A DNA stretch of 64,000 bases from Cytophagales bacterium. Lineage in GTDB: Bacteria > Bacteroidota > Bacteroidia > Cytophagales > Cyclobacteriaceae. Location of the stretch: the NCBI GenBank assembly GCA_017303795.1, contig JAFLBR010000001.1, positions 531,285-595,284 on the forward strand, written 5' to 3'. The notes beneath the pieces are model-generated. The model made no database searches, had not been told where the DNA came from, and saw only the letters and a program-made list of their open reading frames with translations. Positions 18,175-27,164 of the stretch are shown here, piece by piece. Positions within the stretch are counted from its first letter, which is position 1, and each line of letters begins with the position of its first letter. The translations under genes and the position numbers were made by a program.

Positions 18175-18942
18175 TTAATTCTGAAATTGAACTTCAGAAG
18201 TATAAACGACATTGCTCTTATTTAGGGCGCGATCATAGATATAGAGACGAAATCGGACTGTTTTATTAAGAAATAGAATTCTCAAGAAATGGCTTCCAAT
18301 TTTAAAAGTCAATAGCATTTCCTGACTTGAAATCATTTTGAAATAAAATGGTGATCCGCTATCGCTTCCAAAATTCTGCAATTGAAACCTGCCGTGGAGA
18401 TTGAATCCGCAATTTGGGTAAGAAAATTCTTCCCGGAAATTAAATGTTGACCACGAACCATCATCTTGTTGCACTTGAAAATCAAAAATAAAATTATAGG
18501 GTAGTTCATTAATCTTAATGTAAACGGTATCAATAACTTGACCAAAGTCATTCCTTAATACCTCATAATTGATGCATGAATAGGGGTCTACAAATTCTGG
18601 AAGCGTATCGAATGATGGTGTGTATCGATCGCTGAATTTTAATAGCGAATTAATGTCTAAACCCTCAGCCTTGTAGGTGCCTGGAATTAACTTATCCTCC
18701 ACCTTATTGTAATACCACGCGTAGTGATAAGGGCTTTCAATGTCATTGATAGTCAGGCCTAAGTCAAAATCTCCATCCCTCACATAGAATTTCACAATAA
18801 CTGAATCCATGCTATTCTCGCGCTTTACCTCAATATCTCTGAATTCGATGTAAGGCTCAATTGGATAAATTGGCTCATCTTCTTTACAATTTATAATTGT
18901 TAGAAGAAGAAGGATTAGAGATGTTCCCCAAAATTTTTTCAT
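18175..18942 (-). CDS. Lipoprotein of unknown function
   Basis: 255 residues with a lipobox at TIINC (Cys19), so it should be lipid-anchored in the envelope. The rest is beta-rich with repeated aromatic residues and the motif RDGDFDLGL, reminiscent of Bacteroidota surface-lipoprotein beta-sandwiches. Its ATG overlaps the stop of gcdH by four bases, so it is translated from the same transcript. It is more AT-rich than its neighbours. No function can be assigned. Confidence 0.7.
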   Translation of the reverse strand: MKKFWGTSLILLLLTIINCKEDEPIYPIEPYIEFRDIEVKRENSMDSVIVKFYVRDGDFDLGLTINDIESPYHYAWYYNKVEDKLIPGTYKAEGLDINSLLKFSDRYTPSFDTLPEFVDPYSCINYEVLRNDFGQVIDTVYIKINELPYNFIFDFQVQQDDGSWSTFNFREEFSYPNCGFNLHGRFQLQNFGSDSGSPFYFKMISSQEMLLTFKIGSHFLRILFLNKTVRFRLYIYDRALNKSNVVYTSEVQFQN

Positions 18943-20156
18943 GAAAACGCTGCTATCCCCGTAATATGATTTCCCAGAATCAGCAAGTGAATATCATGCG
19001 TACCTTCATACGTTACCACCGATTCTAAGTTCATCATGTGGCGCATAATCGGGTACTCTCCGGTAATGCCCATGCCGCCATGTATTTGCCGCGCTTCGCG
19101 GGCAACATCAAGTGCAATTCTAATGTTATCGCGTTTGGCTAATGAAATCTGAGCCGTAGTAGCTTTACCTTCATTCATCAACACACCTAAACGCCAATTC
19201 ACTAATTGCGCTTTGGTAATTTCAGTCAGCATCTCAGCAAGTTTTTTCTGTATCAACTGAAACGAACCAATCGGTTTTCCAAATTGAATACGTTCTTTCG
19301 CATATCTTCTGGCTGAATCATAGCAATCCATAGCAGCACCAATCGCGCCCCACGCAATTCCATACCGCGCTGAGTCCAAACACATCATGGGCGCACCCAA
19401 ACCATTTTTGCCGGGCAATAAATTTTCTTTCGGAACTTTCACATTGTCAAAAACCAATTCACCGGTGGTACTGGCTCGTAAGCTCCACTTGCCATGCGTT
19501 TCGGGGGTGGTAAAGCCGGGCATGCCGCGCTCCACAATCAAACCATGAATGCGACCGGCCTCGTTCTTGGCCCACACAACCGCTACATCCGCTTTAGGCG
19601 AATTTGAAATCCACATCTTGGCGCCATTCAAAAGATAATGATCGCCCATGTCTTTAAAGTTGGTCACCATTCCCGATGGGTTGGAACCATGATCGGGTTC
19701 GGTTAAACCGAAACAACCCAACCACTCGCCACTGGCAAGCTTGGGTAAATACTTGTTGCGTTGTTCTTCGCTACCGAATTTGTAAATGGGGTACATCACC
19801 AACGAACCTTGCACCGAGGCCGTAGAGCGCATGCCCGAATCGCCACGCTCAATTTCCTGCATCAGAATACCATATGAAATATAATCCAGCCCGCCACCAC
19901 CATATTGCTGCGGAATGGTTGGCCCGAATGCTCCGATATCACCAAACTTCTTTACAATCTCGTAAGGAAAGTGCGCGCGTTGTGCCCAGTCTTCTATGCA
20001 TGGAGAAATTTCACGCTTCACAAAATCACGGATGGCACTGCGCACCAACTTGTGTTCTTCGGTAAGCAAATCATCAACCGCATAAAAATCGGGTTGCTCG
20101 TACGCGTCTTGTTTGGTGCTTTTGCGGGTTTTGGTTTCGGTAGCTTTTGATGACAT
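18939..20156 (-). CDS. gcdH: Glutaryl-CoA dehydrogenase-like acyl-CoA dehydrogenase
   Basis: Flavoprotein of about 405 residues from the ATG at 20156 (MSSKATETKT). An ATG 13 codons upstream (20195) lies too close to the divergent gene. Family features include GLTEPDHGSNPSGM (FAD/substrate loop), RIQFGKPIGSFQLIQKKLA, ARQIHGGMGITGEYP and the catalytic glutamate region VVTYEGTHDIH. The combination matches the glutaryl-CoA dehydrogenase branch, which forms crotonyl-CoA and CO2 in lysine and tryptophan breakdown. It is divergent from a tryptophan 2,3-dioxygenase gene, which fits that pathway. Confidence 0.85.
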   Translation of the reverse strand: MSSKATETKTRKSTKQDAYEQPDFYAVDDLLTEEHKLVRSAIRDFVKREISPCIEDWAQRAHFPYEIVKKFGDIGAFGPTIPQQYGGGGLDYISYGILMQEIERGDSGMRSTASVQGSLVMYPIYKFGSEEQRNKYLPKLASGEWLGCFGLTEPDHGSNPSGMVTNFKDMGDHYLLNGAKMWISNSPKADVAVVWAKNEAGRIHGLIVERGMPGFTTPETHGKWSLRASTTGELVFDNVKVPKENLLPGKNGLGAPMMCLDSARYGIAWGAIGAAMDCYDSARRYAKERIQFGKPIGSFQLIQKKLAEMLTEITKAQLVNWRLGVLMNEGKATTAQISLAKRDNIRIALDVAREARQIHGGMGITGEYPIMRHMMNLESVVTYEGTHDIHLLILGNHITGIAAFS

Positions 20157-20182
20157 AGTTTTGGTTATTCTGTGTGAATGGT

Positions 20183-20190
20183 CAAATTTA
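20183..20190 (-). promoter_or_regulatory. Candidate -7 element for gcdH
   Basis: Minus-strand TAAATTTG matches TAnnTTTG, 26 bases before the gcdH ATG, in the 54-base divergent region. A TTTG lies 25 bases further upstream, longer than the usual spacer. Confidence 0.35.
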
Positions 20191-20210
20191 CGCAAGTATT
20201 GAGAATTCCT

Positions 20211-21164
20211 ATGGACAAATCTTCGCTAGACCCCAGCCTTGCCGAACTACTTAAAAAGTTACAACAAAAGTATGCTGTGATGGGGCAGGATTTATCATCC
20301 TACCTGGATGGGCTGCTGCATGCCGATTATCTTACCTATTGGGATTACATTCATTTAGATACGCTATTGAGTTTACAAAATCCAAAAACTCAGTTCCCTG
20401 ACGAAAAAGTGTTTATTGTTTACCACCAGATTACAGAGCTATACTTCAACTTGATTTTATGGGAACTGGAACAAATAGCAGCGAAGGAAAACATGGATGA
20501 AAAGTTTTTTATTGAACGCACCACACGCATAGTACGGTATTTTCAATTGCTCGAAAGTTCATTTACTGTAATGGTGGATGGTATGGAGAAAGAACAGTTT
20601 TTGAAATTCCGCATGTCGTTGTTGCCCGCTTCGGGATTTCAATCGGCACAATATCGGCTAATAGAAATTTGTTGTACCGACATGATTAACCTGGTGAGCC
20701 TGGGTATGCGTGAGTCGTTGCAAGAGTATAGCGATTTAGAACAACAGGTAGAACATTTATACTGGCGAAGTGGTGCAACCGAATTGGCCTCCGGGAAAAA
20801 AACATTAACGCTTCAGCAGTTCGAAGAAAAGTACCTGAAATTATTTAATGAAACCGGCATGCGTTTCCGCAACAAAAACCTGCGCAAACTTTACCAAAAC
20901 CATTTTCCAAATTCTGAACCGGCAAAACAATTGCTTCGCCAGCTCGATCAATTAGCAAATGTGTTATGGCCGTTGGCACATTTAAAATCTGCCGGTCGTT
21001 ATCTGCAACGCGATCCGGAAGACATTAAAGCAACCGGAGGTACTAACTGGCAAAAATATTTGCCACCTCGTTTTCAACGCATCCAGTTTTTTCCGGAGTT
21101 ATGGTCGCCAGCTGAAACAGAAGAGTGGGGTAAAGCGGGTGTGCTCAATGCTTTGGGTCGCTAA
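20211..21164 (+). CDS. kynA: Tryptophan 2,3-dioxygenase family protein
   Basis: About 317 residues from the ATG at 20211. A frame-open ATG at 20178 would extend it by 11 residues. TDO is a haem enzyme that opens the indole ring to N-formylkynurenine. The distal His72 in VYHQITELYFNLILWEL matches the catalytic FIIQHQ region. His257 in LAHLKSAGRYL aligns with the proximal haem ligand, followed by the shortened GTNWQKYLPPRFQRIQFFPELW end. The TGGT loop is modified from the classical GTGGSxG. The role in the kynurenine pathway is inferred. No other kynurenine genes are nearby except the divergent gcdH. Confidence 0.82.
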   Translation: MDKSSLDPSLAELLKKLQQKYAVMGQDLSSYLDGLLHADYLTYWDYIHLDTLLSLQNPKTQFPDEKVFIVYHQITELYFNLILWELEQIAAKENMDEKFFIERTTRIVRYFQLLESSFTVMVDGMEKEQFLKFRMSLLPASGFQSAQYRLIEICCTDMINLVSLGMRESLQEYSDLEQQVEHLYWRSGATELASGKKTLTLQQFEEKYLKLFNETGMRFRNKNLRKLYQNHFPNSEPAKQLLRQLDQLANVLWPLAHLKSAGRYLQRDPEDIKATGGTNWQKYLPPRFQRIQFFPELWSPAETEEWGKAGVLNALGR

Positions 21165-21184
21165 TTCCTTTCGGGAGATTTCTG

Positions 21185-21192
21185 TAACTTTG
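21185..21192 (+). promoter_or_regulatory. Candidate -7 element for the MORN-repeat gene
   Basis: TAACTTTG matches TAnnTTTG, 34 bases before the ATG at 21227. An AGGAG-like purine run lies just before that ATG. No -33 at the usual spacing. Confidence 0.35.
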
Positions 21193-21226
21193 ATTACCAC
21201 TTACTATTCAAAAGTATTCAGGAGTA

Positions 21227-23002
21227 ATGCGCAGTGTTGTGTTGATCTTTTTGCTTTTACCCATTTGGACTTCCGCCCAGTTTAAGCGCTATACCTATCA
21301 CGATGCTGAGAAAAAAGTAATCAAAGAAGTTTATCAGGTTAAAGACACCATTCAGAATGTGTTGCATGGCCGCTATGTATCGTATTTCTTAAATGGAAAC
21401 ATCGAATCGAAAGGCCAGTTTGTAAACAACGAAACTTCGGGCGTGTGGGAATTTTATTACGAAACAGGTAACATAAAAATGCGCGGTATTCTCAGGCAAA
21501 ATTCAAACTATGGATTGTGGGAATATTTTTATGAGAACGGCCAGAAAAGTATGGAGGGTACTATAAATAATCGCTTGCGCGAAGGGCTTTGGAAAATTTA
21601 TTACGAAAGTGGCGACCTGAAAGAATCAGGAAGTTATGTGGTCGATAAACGATCGGGCTTGTGGCGAACATATTTTCAGGATGGCGTGCTGCGCGGTGAG
21701 ATTGAGTATGCCGATGATCATGGACGATACACGGAGTATTATCATTCCGGTAAAGTGTTAGCCGAAGGGCCGAAAGCAGGTGTGCGCAATGTGGGCCACT
21801 GGCGATATTTTAATGAAGATGGAACGCTTGAAAGCGAAGGCGAATTTCTGGAGGGAAAAAGAAATGGCGTCTGGAAACATTATTATCCATCAGGAAAAGT
21901 TTCCGCGCAAGGTGCTTATGAAAATGATGAACCTGCGGGCGCCTGGAATTATTATTTTGAGGATGGTACTGTAAGTGCAAGTGGCGAGTTTAAAGGAGGT
22001 AAAAAAAATGGCTACTGGAATTCGTTTGCCCCAGGCGGTAAGAAACGAAGTGAAGTTAACTATGTTTCTGGTAGCGGTGAGTATAAAGAATATTATCCAT
22101 CAGGAAAATTAAAAGCGAAAGGCAAGATTGAGAATGGAAAAAACCAAGGCGTATGGAATTATTATACTGAAGATGGGAAGCTGGAAGGTGAATGTGATTT
22201 TGTTTTAGGCTCGGGTACTTATAAAGGATATTTTCCCTCGGGATCGCTGCAGACCAAAGGCACCATTGAGAATGACTTACGGGTAGGGACATGGGAACTT
22301 TACGAAGAGGATGGAAAACTTTCAGGATACTACAAACCAGTGTATGAAAACAATGTGCTGGTTAATGCGCCCGCAAAAACGTTGAGTCAGGTCAGTAAAG
22401 AATCGCGCAGAGGCTTTACCTACTTTAATCCCCGCTATCCGGAATACCGCGGTGTAATTGTAGAAGGCAACCCGGCTTTAACGTTTGCCGGAATGTTGCC
22501 AATGGCTGTTGAGTTTTACAATGAAGAACGCTTAGGGCATGAGTTTGAGTTTGTCGCCATCCGCAATCCATTTTATACAGCCGATGCTAATGTGGCCAAA
22601 GACGAGGTGTTTGATCGGGGGTACGCCATCGCAGTGAAACAAAAATTTTATAATCCCATGAAGACGGGCATGTGGTATTTTGCACATGAAGTTCGCTTTA
22701 CTAACCTCGGGTATTTTGCCAATACCGATTTCCCCTTGGTGCCGGGCGCAACTTTTACAGCCAGTGCATCTGAACAACGGGCTGAGTATGGATTATTAGT
22801 AGGCTTGCGCCTGATGCAGCGTAACAATGGCGATGGATTTACCATAGATGCATTTACAGGTTATGGTTTGGGGTATCGCGCTTTTGATGTGGAACCAAGA
22901 TTTGAAAATATTTTTAACGGTGTAACGCAAGATAAGTTTGTACATACTTTCCGGATCGGGATTTCATTTGGGTACTCGGTTTCGTTTGGTGGTAGGAGGT
23001 GA
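21227..23002 (+). CDS. MORN_2-repeat protein with C-terminal beta domain
   Basis: 591 residues with a signal peptide ending near TSAQF. Residues 40-360 contain about 13 tandem 22-24-residue MORN_2 repeats of the form GxWxYYYxxGxxxxxGxxxN, the type annotated in YwqK-family proteins. Residues 385-591 form a separate beta-rich domain with alternating aromatic strands and a terminal strand ending SVSFGGRR, which looks like a small outer membrane barrel. Repeat array plus barrel suggests an envelope protein with the repeats on one face. The frequent 'antitoxin' label of this repeat family is not supported here, since no toxin gene is adjacent. Confidence 0.75.
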   Translation: MRSVVLIFLLLPIWTSAQFKRYTYHDAEKKVIKEVYQVKDTIQNVLHGRYVSYFLNGNIESKGQFVNNETSGVWEFYYETGNIKMRGILRQNSNYGLWEYFYENGQKSMEGTINNRLREGLWKIYYESGDLKESGSYVVDKRSGLWRTYFQDGVLRGEIEYADDHGRYTEYYHSGKVLAEGPKAGVRNVGHWRYFNEDGTLESEGEFLEGKRNGVWKHYYPSGKVSAQGAYENDEPAGAWNYYFEDGTVSASGEFKGGKKNGYWNSFAPGGKKRSEVNYVSGSGEYKEYYPSGKLKAKGKIENGKNQGVWNYYTEDGKLEGECDFVLGSGTYKGYFPSGSLQTKGTIENDLRVGTWELYEEDGKLSGYYKPVYENNVLVNAPAKTLSQVSKESRRGFTYFNPRYPEYRGVIVEGNPALTFAGMLPMAVEFYNEERLGHEFEFVAIRNPFYTADANVAKDEVFDRGYAIAVKQKFYNPMKTGMWYFAHEVRFTNLGYFANTDFPLVPGATFTASASEQRAEYGLLVGLRLMQRNNGDGFTIDAFTGYGLGYRAFDVEPRFENIFNGVTQDKFVHTFRIGISFGYSVSFGGRR

Positions 23003-23070
23003 TTCGGAAGGCATTAGGTATCATGGTTATATGGACATGAGCATATGTCAATAAAAATAACATTAAACAC

Positions 23071-23472
23071 ATGAAAAGAGTATATTCGATCGGTTATGAA
23101 TATGTCTTTTACTTCTTTCATAAGAATTGGCCTGACGACATTCCGCAATTTAACGCTGCTATTTTTTATTCACTGATTTTGATCTTATGGATTGCTGTGC
23201 TGACTGTGACTTTGAATATTGTTCTAGAGGTAAATAGTGTGTATGATTTTAAGTTAGTTCTAATGGGTGGCTACATATCTTTGAATTTATTAAACTACTT
23301 TTTATTTATACGTAGTAAAGAATATAAGAATCTTGCTAGAAATTTTAACGCTTTAGGCGCTAATCAAAGAAGATTGAAAAGGTTGAAATATAGAGTTGGA
23401 TTATTAGTTGTATCTCTTGGTTTCTTGACTCCATTTATATTGCTTTATTTGAAGTTATTCTTTTGGAATTGA
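23071..23472 (+). CDS. Small membrane protein of unknown function
   Basis: 133 residues with three hydrophobic helices at about 27-52, 62-84 and 108-130 and a basic stretch between the second and third (RRLKRLKYR). No signal peptide and no recognised family. It is AT-rich compared with the flanking genes and stands alone with no clear promoter. Confidence 0.55.
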   Translation: MKRVYSIGYEYVFYFFHKNWPDDIPQFNAAIFYSLILILWIAVLTVTLNIVLEVNSVYDFKLVLMGGYISLNLLNYFLFIRSKEYKNLARNFNALGANQRRLKRLKYRVGLLVVSLGFLTPFILLYLKLFFWN

Positions 23473-23534
23473 TATTGTTTTGGATTTGTATCTAAATTAG
23501 AATGTCAACTTATATTCATCGTTATTAGTAGTTA

Positions 23535-23565
23535 TTGATTATTGTGCGAATCAGCCTTACCTTTG
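23535..23565 (+). promoter_or_regulatory. Bacteroidota-type promoter before the FAD-dehydrogenase gene
   Basis: A -33 TTG at 23535-23537 is separated by 20 bases from TACCTTTG (23558-23565), a match to the phylum consensus TTG-N19-21-TAnnTTTG. Initiation would fall about 25 bases before the ATG at 23596. This is the best full promoter I found in the window. Confidence 0.5.
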
Positions 23566-23595
23566 TGGTATTGAAAGGGTAACTTCCTTTCCGGT

Positions 23596-25170
23596 ATGAA
23601 TCAGATTGTTGAATTACAACTTAGTCCGCAAGAGGCATTTGACGAAACTATTTTCAATGCTTCGCTCTATCAAAAACTTTCGCTATGGCCCGATGGCGAG
23701 TTAAAAGTTATCCCAATAAAACGTTCTATTGATGCCCGTGGCAAAAACGTACTGGTGCGGGTACAAGTGGAAATTGTTAAAGCGGATAAGACCAACCGAT
23801 TTAAAAATCAATTTGAATACAAGGACGTAACACACGCACCCCAAATTATAATTGTGGGAGCTGGCCCTGCCGGATTGTTTGCGGCCCTGCGTTTGATCGA
23901 AGCTGGAGTGAAACCCGTTGTACTGGATCGCGGCAAAGATGTGCAGGCGCGCAGACGCGATATTGCTGCCATCAATAAACAGCAAATCGTAAATCCGGAG
24001 TCCAATTATTGTTTTGGTGAAGGTGGAGCCGGTACATACTCCGATGGCAAACTATATACCCGCTCCAAAAAGCGTGGCGACATCAATCGCATTCTGGAAA
24101 TACTGGTAACGCATGGCGCTACTGAAGAAATCTTGTTCGATGCGCACCCACACATCGGTACCAACAAATTACCGAAGCTGGTTTCTGCTTTGCGCGAAAA
24201 GATTATCGCGTGTGGGGGCGAGGTGCATTTTAATACAAAAGTTACCGACTTGCTTTTGCAGGCTGGCGAAGTACAAGGTGTTGTGCTGCAATCGGGTGAA
24301 AAAATAAAAGGCGAAAGTGTTATTCTGGCAACAGGGCATTCGGCTCGTGATATTTATGAATTACTGAATCGAAAAAAGATTCTGATCGAAGCTAAGCCGT
24401 TTGCATTGGGCGTGCGCGTAGAGCATCAACAAAACCTGATTGACAAGATTCAATACCATTGCGAAACCGATCGGGGATTGTACTTGCCTGCATCGGCTTA
24501 TGCGTTGGTGCATCAGGCCAACGTAAATGGAAAGGAACGCGGTGTGTTTTCGTTTTGCATGTGCCCCGGTGGATTTATTGTGCCTGCGGCAACTGCTCCG
24601 GGCGAGATTGTCGTGAATGGTATGAGTCCTTCTCGTAGAGATTCGCAGTTTGCCAACTCGGGTATTGTGGTAGCCGTTGAGTTACATGATTTTAAAGCGT
24701 TTAATCAGCATGGTGCACTGGCCGGAATGTATTTTCAGGCAGCGGTTGAACAAAAAGCTTGCGCGATTGCAGGAGGCACACAAGTAGCGCCCGCGCAACG
24801 ATTGGTTGATTTTACGGAAGGAAAAATCTCAACGAGTTTGTTAGATACTTCGTATCAACCGGGCTTGGCTTCAATAGACATGAAAGAAGTACTGCCGCCT
24901 TTTATTTATTCAGGATTGAAGCAAGGCTTCAAAGCATTTGGACAGAAGATGAAAGGCTACTTCACCAACGAAGCCCAGGTGGTAGGAGTAGAGAGCCGCA
25001 CCTCGGCACCCGTTCGTATCCCGCGTGATAAAGAAACGCTGGAACACATTCAGGTAAAAAAATTGTTTCCTTGTGCAGAGGGTGCTGGCTATGCGGGTGG
25101 AATTGTATCCGCAGCTATGGATGGCGAGCGCTGTGCCGAAGCTGCAATTAAAATGTATGTAAACAAATGA
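23596..25170 (+). CDS. COG2509-type FAD-dependent dehydrogenase
   Basis: 524 residues. Residues 1-80 are an N-terminal alpha/beta domain. The FAD-binding Rossmann fold follows, with IIVGAGPAGLFAALRL near residue 88. The family stretch NYCFGEGGAGTYSDGKLYTR is present, and a C-terminal region has GAGYAGGIVSAAMDGERCAE. Length and motifs match COG2509 flavoproteins, which are widespread and uncharacterised. The electron acceptor and substrate are unknown. Its stop overlaps the start of the CoA-binding gene by four bases, so the two form an operon. Confidence 0.88.
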   Translation: MNQIVELQLSPQEAFDETIFNASLYQKLSLWPDGELKVIPIKRSIDARGKNVLVRVQVEIVKADKTNRFKNQFEYKDVTHAPQIIIVGAGPAGLFAALRLIEAGVKPVVLDRGKDVQARRRDIAAINKQQIVNPESNYCFGEGGAGTYSDGKLYTRSKKRGDINRILEILVTHGATEEILFDAHPHIGTNKLPKLVSALREKIIACGGEVHFNTKVTDLLLQAGEVQGVVLQSGEKIKGESVILATGHSARDIYELLNRKKILIEAKPFALGVRVEHQQNLIDKIQYHCETDRGLYLPASAYALVHQANVNGKERGVFSFCMCPGGFIVPAATAPGEIVVNGMSPSRRDSQFANSGIVVAVELHDFKAFNQHGALAGMYFQAAVEQKACAIAGGTQVAPAQRLVDFTEGKISTSLLDTSYQPGLASIDMKEVLPPFIYSGLKQGFKAFGQKMKGYFTNEAQVVGVESRTSAPVRIPRDKETLEHIQVKKLFPCAEGAGYAGGIVSAAMDGERCAEAAIKMYVNK

Positions 25171-25532
25171 AGAAAACAGTCATTATTGGTGCAACCACAA
25201 ATCCGAGCCGGTATGCATACCTCGCAGCCGAAATGTTAACCGAATACAACCACGAGATTGTACCGGTTGGAATTAAATCGGGTGTGGTGTTGGGTAAAGA
25301 GATTCTCCCCATTCAATCGCATCCGTTTATTCAAGATGTAGATACAATTACGCTTTACATTGGGCCGCAACATCAACCCGAGCATTATGAGTATTTGTTA
25401 AGTCTTAAACCTAAACGGGTAATCTTTAATCCCGGTACCGAGAATCCGGAGTTTGAAAAACAGGTAGAAGAATCAGGATCGGAAGCCTGGCAGGCATGTA
25501 CGTTGGTTTTGCTAAGGAGTGGGCAGTATTAG
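25167..25532 (+). CDS. CoA-binding domain protein (YccU-like)
   Basis: 121 residues forming a single Rossmann-like CoA-binding domain. It starts VIIGATTNPSRYAYLAAEML and has the conserved FNPGTENPEFE motif near the C-terminal half. Family members are small cytoplasmic proteins of unknown role. It is coupled to the upstream flavoprotein gene by an ATGA overlap. Confidence 0.85.
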   Translation: MKKTVIIGATTNPSRYAYLAAEMLTEYNHEIVPVGIKSGVVLGKEILPIQSHPFIQDVDTITLYIGPQHQPEHYEYLLSLKPKRVIFNPGTENPEFEKQVEESGSEAWQACTLVLLRSGQY

Positions 25533-25615
25533 ATTTTGGGTTGTAAGGTTTTTTAGTTTGTTGTAATATTGGTTTGATACACTAGTTTTTAGGAGCTTCA
25601 TTTTTATTCTCTTGC

Positions 25616-27154
25616 ATGATACGAGTAGGTTTAGGAAAGTTAACGGTACAGGATTTTGAACAACTCCTTTTTAAAGAAGCTTTAGTTGAGTTGGATGATC
25701 AGGCACGTAATGAGGTAGATCGCAATTTTGAGTTTCTAAAAAACTATGCCAGCGATAAAATTATTTATGGCATCAACACGGGCCTCGGGCCAATGGCTCA
25801 GTATAAAATAAACGAACAAGATCAGCATCAGCTTCAATACAATCTCATTCGAAGTCACAGTGCCGGTGCCGGTGCGTGGTTCTCCGAACCGTTGGCACGT
25901 GCGACTATGCTGGCCCGATTAAACAGTTTAATGCAAGCGCGTTCGGGTGTGCATATTTCTGCTGCCGATTTGCTAGTAACTCTTCTTAACAAAAAAATAA
26001 TACCATGCATTTTCGAGCGCGGTGGAGTGGGGGCCAGTGGAGATCTGGTGCAACTCGCGCATCTGGCGCTTAACCTGATTGGCGAAGGCGAAGTAATGTA
26101 TCAAGGTAAGCAACAAGCTGCGGCTGAGGTTTTCAAACAACTCAACATCACTCCGCTTCAAGTACACTTGCGTGAAGGGTTGGGTTTAATGAATGGTACT
26201 TCAGCCATGACGGGCGTGGGCATGGTTAATCTGATTCGCGCCAAGCGTTTGCTTACGTGCTCGGTAATTCTTTCAAGCATCACCAACGAATTGATGAAAT
26301 CGTTTGACGATCATTTTTCGCTGGAACTCAATCGCGCCAAGCACCACCCTGGGCAAGCCGCCATAGCTACACACATGCGCACATGGCTGCACGACAGCAA
26401 ACTGATACGTAAACGCCCTGAACATCTTTATCATAAAAAAATAAATGAGGCCGTGTTTACCGACAAGGTGCAGGAGTATTATTCGCTGCGTTGTGTGCCG
26501 CAAATACTTGGCCCCATTCACGACACCTGGCTGGAAGTAAAAACTGTTTTGGAGAACGAAGTCAATTCAGTCAACGACAACCCCGTGGTGGATCACATTC
26601 ATGAAAATGTGTATCACGGTGGCAACTTTCATGGGGATTATGTTTCGTTGGCGATGGACAAACTGAAAATTGCTCTTGTAAAACTTTCGATGCTTTCTGA
26701 GCGGCAACTCAATTACTTATTGAACGACCGCCTTAATCAACATCTTCCGCCATTCATTAATCTGGGTACACTCGGTTTAAATTTTGGATTACAAGGTTTA
26801 CAATTTGTGGCAACGTCAACAGTTGCTGAAAATCAGACCCTCGCTAACCCCATGTATGTGCACAGCATCTCCAGCAATAACGACAATCAGGATATTGTGA
26901 GTATGGGTACTAATGCTGCGTTGCTTACGCAAAAGGTAATCGATAATAGTTTTGATGTATTGGCTGTGCAATTGCTGGCGCTGATGCAGGCTATCGACTA
27001 TCTGAAATGTCAACCCCGGCTTTCTACTGCTACACGAAACGTGTACGAGGAAGTAAGGAAAATTTCGGAAGTAATTGCAGAAGACAAACCCCGCTATACC
27101 GACATTAAGAAGGTGAGCGGATATTTGAATACATTAGGTACTTACTCGTTTTAA
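25616..27154 (+). CDS. Aromatic amino acid ammonia lyase, probable tyrosine ammonia lyase (flexirubin starter)
   Basis: 512 residues of the HAL/PAL/TAL family. The MIO cofactor forms from Ala-Ser-Gly in GVGASGDLVQLAHLAL. Other family motifs are YGINTGLGPMAQ, GLGLMNGTSAMTGVG, EYYSLRCVPQILGPI and SISSNNDNQDIVSMGTN. The selectivity loop reads NLIRSHSAG. The Ser-His pair would suggest histidine as substrate, but from memory the characterised F. johnsoniae TAL shares this loop and most other motifs, so I favour tyrosine to 4-coumarate. It stands at the front of the pigment cluster, 10 bases before fabG, which supports provision of an aryl starter. No clear promoter was found in the 83 bases upstream. 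Confidence 0.85.
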   Translation: MIRVGLGKLTVQDFEQLLFKEALVELDDQARNEVDRNFEFLKNYASDKIIYGINTGLGPMAQYKINEQDQHQLQYNLIRSHSAGAGAWFSEPLARATMLARLNSLMQARSGVHISAADLLVTLLNKKIIPCIFERGGVGASGDLVQLAHLALNLIGEGEVMYQGKQQAAAEVFKQLNITPLQVHLREGLGLMNGTSAMTGVGMVNLIRAKRLLTCSVILSSITNELMKSFDDHFSLELNRAKHHPGQAAIATHMRTWLHDSKLIRKRPEHLYHKKINEAVFTDKVQEYYSLRCVPQILGPIHDTWLEVKTVLENEVNSVNDNPVVDHIHENVYHGGNFHGDYVSLAMDKLKIALVKLSMLSERQLNYLLNDRLNQHLPPFINLGTLGLNFGLQGLQFVATSTVAENQTLANPMYVHSISSNNDNQDIVSMGTNAALLTQKVIDNSFDVLAVQLLALMQAIDYLKCQPRLSTATRNVYEEVRKISEVIAEDKPRYTDIKKVSGYLNTLGTYSF

Positions 27155-27164
27155 ATACAACCAC

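Noticed and set aside
21227-23002. Antitoxin of a toxin-antitoxin pair (YwqK-type label)
   Set aside because: The protein is exported and large, with no toxin gene next to it.
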